Assembly (NCBI GenBank): GCA_029817715.1
Contig: JARUPY010000606.1
Coordinates: 62,001-126,000, forward strand
DNA from: Melastoma dodecandrum
Taxonomy: Eukaryota > Streptophyta > Magnoliopsida > Myrtales > Melastomataceae
DNA length: 64,000 nucleotides
Direction of reading: 5' to 3'
Of this stretch, positions 48,301-58,194 are shown one piece after another (position 1 is the stretch's first letter; the number at the start of each line of letters is the position of its first letter). A program made the position numbers and the translations under genes. Below the pieces are notes generated by a model, which worked only from the letters and a program-made list of their open reading frames with translations, was not told the origin of the DNA and made no database searches.

Positions 48301-51039
48301 CCTTGGTGCTTCCGAACTTGCATTTTCCGAAGCCTAAATGATCCCCAAATGCTTCCCAAACTATTCAAAATTGGAGTTCTACATTTGACATTCGGGTCCC
48401 TTTCGTTGCACAATGAGGAACCCCGCGCACAACTTACGCAACGTTGTGCATCCCGCATGCTCCGAACCTTGGTGCTTCCGAACTTGCATTTTCCGAAGCC
48501 TAAATGATCCCCAAATGCTTCCCAAACTATTCAAAATTGGAGTTCTACATCTGACATTCGGATCCCTTTCGTTGCACAATGAGGAGCCCCGCGCACAACT
48601 TACGCAACGCTGTGCAGCCCGCATGCTCCGAACGTTGGTGCTTGCGAACTTGCATTTTCCGAATCCTTAATGATCCCTAAATGCTTCCCAAACTACTCAA
48701 AATTAGAGTTCTACATTTGACATTCAGGTCCCTTTCGTTGCACAATGAGGAACCCCGCGCACAACTTACTCAAGGTTGTGCATCCCGCATGCTCCGAACC
48801 TTGGTGCTTCCGAACTTGCATTTTCTGAAGCATAAATGATCCCTTAATGCTTCACAAACTATTCAAAATTGGGGTTCGAAATTTGACATTTGGGTCCCTT
48901 TCGTTTGCATAATGAGCAACCCCCCCGCGCACAACTTACGCAACGTTCTGCATCCCGCATCCTCCGAACCTTGGTGCTTCCGAACTTGCATTTTCCGAAG
49001 CCTAAATGACCCCTAAATGCTTCCCAAACTATTCCAAATTGGAGTTATACATCTGACTTTCGGGTCCCTTTCGTTGCACATTGAGGAACTCCGCGCACAA
49101 CGTACGCAACATTGTGCATCCTGCATGCTCCGAACCTTGGTGCTTTCGAACTTGCATTTTCCGAAGCCTAAATGATCCCTAAATGCTTCCCAAACTACTC
49201 AAAATTGGAGTTCTACATTTGACATTCGGGTCCCTTTCGTTGCACACTGAGGAACCCCGCGCACAACTTACTCAAGGTTGTGCATCCCGCATGCTCCGAA
49301 CCTTGGTGCTTCCGAACTTGCATTTTCCGCAGCATAAATGATCCCCAAATGCTTCCCAAACTATTCAAAATTGGAGTTCTACATTTGACATTCGGGTCCC
49401 TTTCGTTTGCACAATGAGGAACCCCGCGCACAACTTACGCAACGTTGTGCATCCCGCATGCTCCGAACGTTGGTGCTTCCGAACTTGCATTTTCCGAAGC
49501 CTAAATGATCCCCAAAATGCTACCCAAACTACTCAAAATTGGAGTTCTACATTTGACATTCGGGTCCCTTTCGTTGCACAATGAGGAACCCCGTGCACAA
49601 CTTACTCAAGCTTGTGCATCCCGCATGCTCCGACCCTTGGTGCTTCCGAATTTGCATTTTCCGAAGCCTAAATGATCCCCAAATGCTTCCTAAACTATTC
49701 AAAATTGGAGTTCTACATCTGACATTCGGGTCCCTTTCGTTGCACAATGAGGAACCCCGCGCACAACTTACGTAACGTTGTGCATCCCGCATGCTCCGAA
49801 CCTTGGTGCTACCGAACTTGCATTTTCCGAAGCCTAAATGATCCCCAAATGCCTCCTAAACTATTCGAAATTGGAGTTCTACATGTGACATTCGGATCCC
49901 TTTCGTTGCGCAATGAGGAACCCCGCGCACAACTTACGCAAGGTTGTGCATCCCGCATGCTCCGAACCTTGGAGCTTCCGAACTTGCATTTTCCGAAGCC
50001 TAAATGATCGCCAAATGCTTCCCAAACTATTTAAAATGAGAGTTCTACATTTGACATTCGAGTCCCTTTCGTTTGCACAATGAGGAACCCCGCGCACAAC
50101 TTACGCAACGTTGTGCACCCCGCATGCTCCGAACCTTGGTGCTTCCGAACTTGCATTTTCCGAAGCCTAAATGATCCCCAAATGCTTCCCAAAGTACTCA
50201 AAATTGGAGTTCTACATTTGACATTCGGGTCCCTTTCGTTTGCACAATGAGGAACCCCGCGCACAACGTACGCAACGTTGTGCATCCCGCATGCTCCGAA
50301 CGTTGGTGCTTCCGCACTTGCATTTTCCGAGGCCTAAATGATCCCCAAATGCCTCCCAAACTACTCAAAATTGGAGTTCTACATTTGACATTCGGGTCCC
50401 TTTCGTTGCATAATTAGGAACCCCGCGCACAACTTACTCAAGGTTGTGCATCGCGCATGCTCCGAACCTTGGTGCTTCCGAACTTGCATTTTCCGAAGCA
50501 TAAATGATCCCGAAATGCTTCCCAAACTATTCAAAATTGGAGTTCTACATTTGACATTTAGGTCCCTTTCGTTTGCACAATGAGGAACCCCGCGCACAAC
50601 TTACGCGACGTTGTGCATCCCGCATGCTCCGAACCTTGGTGCTTCCGAACTTGTATTTTCCGAAGCCTAAATGATCCCCAAATGCTTCCCAAACTATTCG
50701 AAATTGGAGTTCTACATCTGACATTCGGGTCCCTTTCGTTGCACAATAAGGAACCCCGCGCACAACTTACGCAACGTTGTGCATCCAGCATGCTCCGAAC
50801 CTTGGTGCTTCCGAACTTGCATTTTCCGAATCCTAAATGATCCCCAAATGCTTCCCAAACTACTCAAAATTGGAGTTCTACATTTGACATTCGGGTTCCT
50901 TTCGTTTGCACAATGAGGAACCCCGCGCACAACTTACGCAACGTTGTGCATCCCGCATGCTCCGAACCTTGGTCCTTCCGAACTTCATTTTCCGAAGCCT
51001 AAATGATCCCCAAATGCTTCCTAAACTATTCAAAATTGG
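36333..51039 (+). repeat. Satellite array, block C (~88 monomers, CATTTGAC type)
   Basis: CATTTGAC dominates and the 167-bp TTCGTTTGCAC form is frequent. Five successive 167-bp monomers at about 39.42-40.26 kb and three at 43.42-43.92 kb are almost identical, showing local homogenisation. A CACCCCGCG insertion variant occurs at 37139 and 37978, 839 bp apart. From about 48.6 kb to the end, substitutions and indels accumulate. The array stops at 51039 in the middle of CAAAATTGGAG. Confidence 0.97.
44431..46870 (+). repeat. Higher-order repeat, ~871-bp half-units and ~1742-bp unit
   Basis: The junction GGAGTGACGATCCCC, a ~41-bp partial monomer, occurs at about 44431, 45301 and 46173 (spacing about 871 bp, or 5.25 monomers). 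GCTGCGAACCTC/GCTGCGTACCTC variants follow at 45050, 45922 and 46793. Other markers repeat only every second unit: CCGAAGCGAAAT at 44591 and 46331, TTATTTTTTCCGTAGCC at 44747 and 46488, CGTCCCGCATGCTCCAAACC at 44877 and 46619 (spacing 1740-1742 bp). Multi-monomer blocks were therefore duplicated as units. Confidence 0.87.
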
Positions 51040-51206
51040 TGCACAAACACCAAAAAATACTATATGCGTATAATATAATCAGTCAATGACAATTAAATAC
51101 ATTATATCTTAAAGAAAATTCAAAACAATATAGGTAGACATTTGAAAGTAACCAAACATAGTTTGGAATAAATTTTCAACTTTCGAATCACATAAAACAT
51201 TGAAAA
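51040..51206. other. AT-rich sequence next to satellite edge
   Basis: About 167 bp of AT-rich DNA with no coding frame of note. Given the reverse-oriented PBS at 51207, it is most likely the truncated internal part of a - strand LTR element whose rest was lost at the satellite junction. Confidence 0.4.
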
Positions 51207-51221
51207 TGGCTCTGATGCCAA
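51207..51221 (-). other. Primer binding site of a truncated LTR element (- strand)
   Basis: The + strand reads TGGCTCTGATGCCAA. Its complement, TTGGCATCAGAGCCA, differs by one base from the initiator Met-tRNA PBS common in plant copia elements. It lies against a TGAAGAAT that could be the inner LTR end. Confidence 0.6.
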
Positions 51222-51222
51222 T

Positions 51223-51740
51223 TGAAGAATTATGTCAACATACGTCATCCATGTAACGCAGTAAAGCTACGGAAGAATATACCTAAACAAGTCGAACAAA
51301 TTAGAAATGATGAACCACCATTTGTAGAAGTTGTATAACGAACGTCGATCTGGTTGAGTCATCGGTCGAAGTAGCGACTGCAAGTTACACGAAACACAAC
51401 TGGGTTTCAATGATGCTACGCTCTCCAAAAACCCCGAGTGTATAATGCCTCAACTATTTTCTCTCAATAAATGGAATTTGTAGAATAATTATAATTAAAT
51501 GAGTTGAATCAATCCACTATTTAGAGAGAATGAATGGTCCTGTCTCTTTGAAATAAGATGCTCAAAGAGTTGTCATTTAATGACAAAACTCTTGGCTAAA
51601 GTTATATAGTTTCATAACCGAATTCCTGGCCAGATTTTTATGTCCTTTAATGATAAAACTCTAGGCCAAGGGGTCGTGTCCTTTAACCACTCACCCTTTC
51701 AATTAATGAAATAAATAATGTCCCTTATGGACATATTTTT
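51223..51740 (-). repeat. Probable LTR remnant of a copia-type element
   Basis: AT-rich, non-coding stretch beginning TGAAGAATTATGTCAAC beside the reverse PBS, so it would be the 5' LTR of a - strand element. TGTCCTTTAATGATAAAACT and related segments repeat around 51560-51690. The outer end is not defined; it stops before a T-run at 51738. The copia assignment rests on the PBS and LTR start only. Confidence 0.45.
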
Positions 51741-51749
51741 TTTTTCCGA

Positions 51750-52648
51750 GAGGAGTTCATCGACTAAATACACACAATCGAGTGCATCTTCTACTACGAG
51801 GAGGTACCGAATGACAAGATGGTCAAGCCTAAAGCAGCAAACGTATGGAAGCCATTGTTGGGAAAACCAGCAATATCATTGAGACCCAACGACGCCAAGA
51901 AGATGGCCACGACCAAGACCAGGAGGTGTTTTTCAAAGCAATATCATTGAGACTTGCATAACAAGTCTCATTATGCCTGAGTATACCAGAGAGTTTGAGA
52001 GACTATTACTTCAGTGCGGCGTTCAAGAAACCACCAAACAGACTATCACTCAATATATCTGATGACTATAAAGCCACAAGTTGCGAACGCATTAGAACTG
52101 CAACAATACTACTCATATGATGGTGTTCGAGCCCTTTCCCATAAGATGAAGCAGTGGTAAGCGAAGAAGTCACAATCTGAACAAGTAGTTCACACTCGAG
52201 AATTCATTCGACCATCTCGAGGAGAACCACACCGTCGACATCAAAACACCAAGTCAAATCAATGGAATGCGAGACCACTCGAAGATGTTTCAAATGCCAA
52301 GAGATTAGAGACGTGGATTTGGAGTGTCCTACACGAAAGGGAACTGTTTGTCGTCACCAAGGCCTTGAACATGACACCCGTTCAAGAGCAGAGTCAGAAG
52401 GAATGTATCTTCCATATTAGGTGAATAATAGTAGTTGCACTAACATTGTCTCGAGGATGATGATTGAGAAGCTTAAGGTGCTTGTCATGCCATATCATCC
52501 ACCTTATCAACTTCAATGGCTTTGCAAGGAGAGTGATATTCATGTGTCCAGCAAGGTCGACCACCTTTCTCAATTGGTAAGAGTTACAAAGATGAAATCC
52601 TCAGTCATGTGATTCTCATGGATACATGTCACTTGCTCTTAGGAAGAC
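51750..52648 (+). pseudogene. Old Ty3/gypsy element, 5' part: gag and protease remnant
   Basis: Starts inside Gag: EFID, a stop, then a decayed copy of the IHTVERIFDYEEVP region of the young element. YTREFERLLLQCGVQE-like sequence follows near 51980. The zinc knuckle (about 52285-52330) keeps its three Cys, but His is replaced by Asp. The protease part around 52421-52610 keeps SSCTN...MIEKLK and YQLQWLCKESD. It has many stops and frameshifts. The frame breaks at 52648, in the LLLGR motif, where the - strand element inserted, and resumes at 58195. No LTR of its own was found. Confidence 0.85.
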
Positions 52649-53207
52649 TGATGCGGTACCAACCCCGAAAATAGGACGATGCTACAACAACGACGAAACG
52701 CACGAGCGAATAAATTGAAGGAAATGAACGAAAGGGATAGAACTCGTACCGCCGCTAGATACAACCGAAGCACCACCAGGACTGTCACGAGGGTTGAATG
52801 CCACACAACCGGACAGAGAAACACCACCGATTATGGGAACGCTCGGATAAAATCTTACCACGCTTGGAATCCACCAAATAATAAGAGAAGTTGCGCAAAG
52901 TTCACGAAAGAACTTGACGACTGCCAAATTTGGGTAAAAAGTTTAAAAAGTTTTTTTTAACTTAAACACAATAGTCCAATTTATAAAGGACCAAAAATGG
53001 GCTAACACAAACTCTCCATTAGGCCCAAAGTAGTAAAAACCAAAAGTTAATTAAAATAAGTCCATAAACAAAAACTTAGGAAACTGGGCCTAATGTTGAC
53101 TGGGTCATCCGTCCACAAATCCCGGCCTTGCGCGTTATCGAGTTCCCGAGTTTCGAGTGGGAGCTCATCTCGAGACGACTTGGTCTGGATCGATCCAACT
53201 CGTATCA
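52649..53207 (-). repeat. 3' LTR of nested element
   Basis: On the + strand it ends CCAACTCGTATCA. About 52855-53205 aligns with 57709-58190 (shared CACGCTTGGAATCCACCAAA, AGTTGCGCAAAGTTCA, CATTAGGCCCAAAGTAG). The first ~200 bp are diverged from the right LTR. The start TGATGC is inferred from family ends and the break in host sequence. Confidence 0.8.
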
Positions 53208-53220
53208 TCCTCCCTTTGCT
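53208..53220 (-). other. Polypurine tract of nested element
   Basis: The complement reads AGCAAAGGGAGGA and abuts TGATAC of the LTR. It parallels AACAAGGGGAGGA at the same position in the young element. Confidence 0.8.
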
Positions 53221-53256
53221 GAAGATGATTTGTCATCAAATCAAGGGGCTCTTCAT

Positions 53257-54440
53257 TTACAATGCGAGATCCTGGACATTAAATGTCGCCGACACTCCAT
53301 ATTCCCCCGATAAGTCGATCTTATAAGCATTGTTGTTGATCATCTCGACGACTGGAGAAGGACCATCAGCCCTAGGCATGGGCTTATTCTTTCTCCTTGT
53401 TGGAACCCTCTCCTTCCGCAAGTGAACCCAGACAAGATCCCTTGGTTGGAATATACGCTCCTTTCGTCCATGATTCGCCTTACATTGGTACTTCACATTA
53501 TGTTGCTGAATAAGGTTTGAATCTTCGCATGGAGCTTCAACATCTCTTTAGCTCGTCGAATTGCATCCATCTCGAGAACTTATTTGGCAGTGGTAGCAAT
53601 TTGATGGGAATCCTCGGGTTGACACCATACACGACTTCGAACGATGTGGCTAGAGTAGTCGAATGAAGGGCTCGATTATATGCGAACTCAACTTGTGCGA
53701 GCTTGATATCCCAATCCTTTCGATTCTTCGACACCATAGCTCGAAGTAGGCTTCCCATAGTCATGTTCACGACCTCAGTTTGCCCATCTGTTTGCGGATG
53801 GCAAGTGGTGCTGAATAATAGCTTTGTCCCGAGTGTGTGCCAAAATGTCTTCCAGAAGTTGCTCAAGAACTTGGCATCTCAATCTGACATTGTCGAACAT
53901 GGGACCCCATGCAGACGAACGAACTCTCGGATATAAAGATCTGCTACGTGAGAAGCATCATATGTCTTCCCGTAAGCGATAAAGTGAGCCATCTTCGAGA
54001 AGCAATCCACAACAACCATGATCGAGTCCTTCTGTCATTGTGTTCTGGTTAGTCCAAGGATGAAATCCATTCTCACATGCTCCCATGGTCATTCAACAAC
54101 AGGTAATGGTGTGTAGAGACCTTGGGGCTGGACGTGACTCTTTGCGCGTTGATAGGTTGCACAACGTTGAAGTAACTTGTGTACGTCCTTAGCCATTCAA
54201 GGCCAGTAGAAATGCTCCAGAAGCATCTCGAGAGTTTTCCCAACTCCTAGGTGACCAGCGAGTCCTCCTCCATGTACCTCTCGAATAAGATGCTATCGAA
54301 TGGAACTTCGAGGAATGTATAAAATAACGCATCTAAACAGGGAGCCATCGGACATATGTTAATGTTCAAAAGGCTTCTCGAGACATCCCGTATACACCGC
54401 CCCAAAGTCTGGATTACTTGAGTACAACTCTTTCAACATA
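53257..54440 (-). pseudogene. Integrase region of nested element
   Basis: The complement of 53537-53866 encodes the catalytic-core end: NFWKTFWHTLGTKLLFSTTC, HPQTDGQTEVVN with the catalytic Glu, then AEFAYNRA-like sequence. 53257-53496 encodes the C-terminal part: RIFQPRDLVWVHLRKER, the GPY/F equivalent RADGPSPVVE with Phe changed, and a VSATFNVQDL end. Stops and frame changes separate the pieces, so no full integrase is possible. The zinc-binding part lies around 54150-54350. Confidence 0.85.
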
Positions 54441-55735
54441 TTGAACCCAATCAACATAGATTCAATTCTGGGCATAAGAGTTTCTCGACAACGCGTCTGC
54501 TACGATATTCTTCACTCGTGACTTATGCTTCAAGATGAAAGAAAATTATTGGAGAAATTCCATCCACTTTTCATGTCGTCGGTTAAGCTTCGCCTGTCCA
54601 TTGATATGCTTCAAAGACTTATGATCAGTATGAAGAACGAACTCCTTTGCCATCAGATAATGACTCCATGTCTCAAGTATACGAACGATCACATAAAACT
54701 CTTTATCGTAGGTCGAGTAATTCAATCGAGATCCATTAAACTTCTCGCTGAAGTAAGAAACTGGTCGACCCTCTTGCAATAATACGCCTCAAATTCCTAC
54801 TCCTGAGGTGTCACACTTGACTTCAAACACCTTCTCGAAGTTAGGGAGTGTCAATATAGGTGCTTTGCACAAACGACTCTTAAGCAACTCGAAACTAGAT
54901 TGAGCCGCGGGAGTCCACTCGAAAGTCGTCCCCTTCAATCATTCTGTCATCGGGGCTGCAGTCGAACTAAAGTCCTTAATAAATTTCCAATATAATTATG
55001 CAAGGCCATGAAAGCTCCGGATCATGAGCTGTCATGGGAATAGGCCAATCTTGAATAGCAGTAACTTTACTCTCATCTACCTGAATTCCTTCTCTCGAGA
55101 TGACATGTCCCAGAAAGATAAGTTTGGAAGTCCAGACTTCGCACTTCTTGTTGTTCCCGAATAGACGTTATTCCCTCGACTTCTCGAACAACTATCTATA
55201 GTGGTCAATGTGCTCCTCCTCATTGCGGTTATTTACAAGAATATCATCAAAATAAACAACCACGAATTTGCCGATGAAAGGACAAAACACCTGATTCATC
55301 AGTCACATGAAGGTACTCGGCGCATTCGAGAGAACGGCATATCCATCCACTCATACAAACCAAATTTGGTTTGGAACACCGTCTTCCACTCGTCTCCTTC
55401 CCTCATCCGATTCTAATGATATCCACTCCATAGGTCCACCTTCGAGAAAACTGTCGGCCCATGCAACTCATCGAGCATATCATCAAGTCGATGAATGGGA
55501 AACTGATACTTGACGGTGATCTTATTAATTGCTCGATTGTCGACACACATCCGCCATGAACCATCCTTCTTAGGAACCAAGATGGCGGGAACGGAACACG
55601 AGCTGAAGCTCTCTCGAACAAAGCCTCGTTCAATGAGTTCATCGACCCGTCGCTGTAGCTCTCTCGCCTTGCCGCGATTACATCGATACGCCGGTCGATT
55701 AGGTAGCGACACTCCAAGAATGAGATCTATCTAAT
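54441..55735 (-). pseudogene. RT and RNase H region of nested element
   Basis: The complement of 55413-55712 gives a well-preserved RT start: [30 protein letters not shown] with the finger Arg retained, and [12 protein letters not shown]. At the position where the young element has TAG, this copy has ACA (Thr). VVYFDDI is readable near 55240-55260. RNase H is seen at 54546-54779 (YFSEKFNGSRLNYSTYDKEF, LHTDHKSLKHING). Frameshifts occur between segments. Confidence 0.87.
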
Positions 55736-56099
55736 GTTGTATGTCCCTCAGAGGAGGAACTCCTCTTGGAATCTCGTGAGGAAACACATCCTCAAATTCT
55801 TGTAGAAGTGCTCGAACTCGAGGGGACATAGTCGAGGTTTGCTCCTTTCCTTCTTCGAAAAGCATCAACATGTACTTATACTTCTCCTCTCGAATATCTC
55901 GAGTCAACTACACAAACATCAAACTGTCTTCTCGAGTTTGATCTCGAGAAGGCTTGGGCAATGCTTGAGTGGTCAAGGGAAGAAGCGTAATCTTCTTCTG
56001 GTCGAGAGTGATGGAATATGTATTCTTGTACCTATCATAAACTGCTCGACGATCAAATTGCTACGGCCTTCCTAATAACACGTGACATGCGTCCATTGG

Positions 56100-56340
56100 A
56101 ACTACATCGCAAGTCCCCGTATCCTTGTAGCTTTGACTAATGCTCAACGAAACCATCACCTACTTAGTCACCCTTAGATCACTCTCTTTGCTCAACCATT
56201 GAAGCTTGTATGGTCGAGGGTGTGGCTTAGTCGATAACTTCAGTTTCTCGACCATGGTAGTAGAGGCCACATTGGTGCAGCTCCCACTGTCAACAATCAC
56301 GTGACACACCTTTCCCTGCACCGTGCATCAGGTTTGAAAG
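56100..56340 (-). pseudogene. Protease region of nested element
   Basis: The complement near 56250-56305 encodes HVIVDSGSCTNVAS with the DSG active site, then MVEKLKLS and an LQWLSKES-like segment. It follows Gag and precedes RT as in the young element. The frame is interrupted. Confidence 0.8.
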
Positions 56341-56519
56341 ATCCTTTCCCGCTGGTCGACTTCATCGAGCACCATATTAGAATTAAGGGCTTTTCGAAAG
56401 ACCAACAGTTCGCCCTCATAAGGTTCCTCCACTACTTCTTCCTCGATATCCCAGATGGGTTCTCCTTCTCGATCAAACACCTGATCATCCTCCGAAATCT
56501 CCATAATAGTAACAGTTCA

Positions 56520-57498
56520 TTGATTTGGGCACTTAGAAGCTATATGCCCAACTCCTTGGCACTTGAAACACTTTCTCGAGACACTAGTGTTTTGGGGCGG
56601 CGAACTTCTATCCTGGCCTTGTCTTTGTCGTTACTCAATTTGGGAGTTCTCGAGGATGAACTCGAGACGGGTCTCGAGGACGAGCTCCCATTGCTAAAAG
56701 GAGTTGTCCTCATGGCTGGCCTTACAAGCGTTCTACTCGCTTGTTGCTTCTCGACTTTATGGGCTAAGTTGCATACATACACAAAACTCCAATAAGTCTG
56801 CAACTCGACATCCGCCACATGAGTTTTAATCCCTTTAATATACCTTGCAATGGTTTGCTTAGGGGGCTCAATTATATCACAACGAAGTATCAATTTCTCG
56901 AACTCGCGAGTGTACTCTGGAACACTCGAAAACTATTGATTCGAGTTCAATATGAGGAACAAGTCATGCCGATATTGCTGTGGAAGAAACCACTTCTTCA
57001 TCTCCCTTTTCATTTTGTCCCACGGCCGAATCTTCTGTTTCCCTTCTCGACGACGCTGTTGATTCAAGTTCTCCCACCATAAGCTATCGTACTTTTAAAG
57101 TCGAAGGGTTGTCACTTTGACTGGCCTTTCCTCGGGAACCTCTTCATAGTCGAATATTCTCTCAATGACATAAAGCCAATCGAGAAACTCCTTGGAGTCA
57201 ATCTTTTTCTCAAACTCAGGAATGTCTACTCGCATATTGATGGAACGTGCAGGTTGACGTTCTGCGAGTTTGCCTCCTGGAACTCTCCTCTTCCCAAGTA
57301 GATCTCCGAGGACTCTCCTCGTCCCCATATAAACGGAATTTCTTTTGCGTCCGCCAAATATCTAGGAGACTTTGGTTTAGGTTGTCTCCTTTCTTCCAGG
57401 AGTTACTGTATCTGATGACGTAACTCTCCAACCTCTTGTTCTAAACTAGCTGAACGTGCCTCCTCTAACATCATTCCACGTCGGAACCTATTCGCCAT
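56520..57498 (-). pseudogene. Gag region of nested element
   Basis: Start ATG at 57498 on the complement gives MANRFRRGMMLEEARSASLE, matching the Gag start of the young element. 57095-57240 keeps DIPEFEKKIDSKEFLDWLYV and IERIFDYEEVPEE. 56570-56893 keeps QTIARYIKGIK, YWSF and LAHKVEKQQ. An intact CX2CX4HX4C knuckle is at 56529-56570 but in a shifted frame relative to the segment before it. Confidence 0.87.
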
Positions 57499-57504
57499 CA
57501 CTTT

Positions 57505-57527
57505 CACCGTACGCTCAAGAACCGACA
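57505..57527 (-). other. Degenerate primer binding site of nested element
   Basis: The complement reads roughly CGGTTCTTGAGCGTACGG, in the place where the young element has TGGTATCAGAGCGCTAGG. It sits upstream of the Gag ATG at the same distance. Confidence 0.5.
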
Positions 57528-58194
57528 TGCACTCTACGACAACCACCGCTCTCAAATAACCCAGCGTACAACACAGCTTTGTGCTCTCAACAACCCAGCG
57601 CTTTACAACGACCACCGTGCGCTCTCAAACAACCCAGCGCACAACACAACGACCGGGCACCTTCCAACAACCAGCGCTCTCCAACAACCATGAACTTCCA
57701 AACAACCCAGCACGCTTGGAATCCACCAAATGATAAGAGAAGTTGCGCAAAGTTCATGCAAGAACTTGACGACTGCCAACTTTGGGTAAAAAGTTCAAAA
57801 GTTTTTTTTAACATGAACACTAGAGTCCTATTTATAAAGAATCAAAATTGAGTTAACCCTAACTCCCCATTAGGCCCAAAGTAGTAAAAACCAGGAGTTA
57901 ATTAAAATAAGTCCAGAAACAAAAACTAAGGAAACTGGGCCTGATGTCGACGGGGCCGTCCGTCAACAAATCCCGACCTTGCGCGCTCTCGAGTTCCCGA
58001 GTCTCGAGTGGGAGCTGATCTCGACGACTCTTGTCTTCTTGAGGTGACGACTCAACTCAACCACTCGAGAAGACCCATGCATTCTCGAGTTGACGAATCA
58101 ACTCGACCGCTTCAACACCGTGAAGGTACTTCTCGTCTCGAGTGTTCCTCTCGAGTTGGTCCCGACTTGGCCTTTATCGATCCAACTCGCGTCA
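57528..58194 (-). repeat. 5' LTR of nested element
   Basis: 57709-58190 aligns with 52855-53205. On the + strand it ends CCAACTCGCGTCA, a decayed GTATCA end. The section 57540-57705 has repeated CAACCCAGCGC/CAACCACCG units not seen in the other LTR, which explains most of the ~100-bp length difference. The 57528 start is an estimate. Confidence 0.75.

Larger units (their letters stand above)
52649..58194 (-). mobile_element. Nested Ty3/gypsy element on - strand, decayed
   Basis: Two related LTRs (52649-53207 and about 57528-58194) flank a gag-pol read on the complement. The inner end of the left LTR on the + strand is GTATCA, preceded on the element strand by an AAAGGGAGGA polypurine tract, so it belongs to the same family type as the young element. 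Host sequence on both sides is the old + strand protease region: LLLGR before, and a decayed SLNYDHRA-stop-HD match after. AAGAC/AAGGT may be a degraded 5-bp target duplication. LTR identity is roughly 85-90% by eye in the alignable part, so this insertion is much older than the one at 33-5959. Confidence 0.9.

Noticed and set aside
5960..51039. Hundreds of 60-110 codon frames on both strands, often identical (MRNPAHNL..., MRDAQ...)
   Set aside because: They follow from one repeat unit read in several frames. 166 is not a multiple of 3, frames cross monomer borders and always stop within two monomers, and both strands are equally open. No gene signals.
5960..51039. CRISPR-like direct repeats
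   Set aside because: Monomers are contiguous 166-bp units with no unique spacers, in a plant genome.
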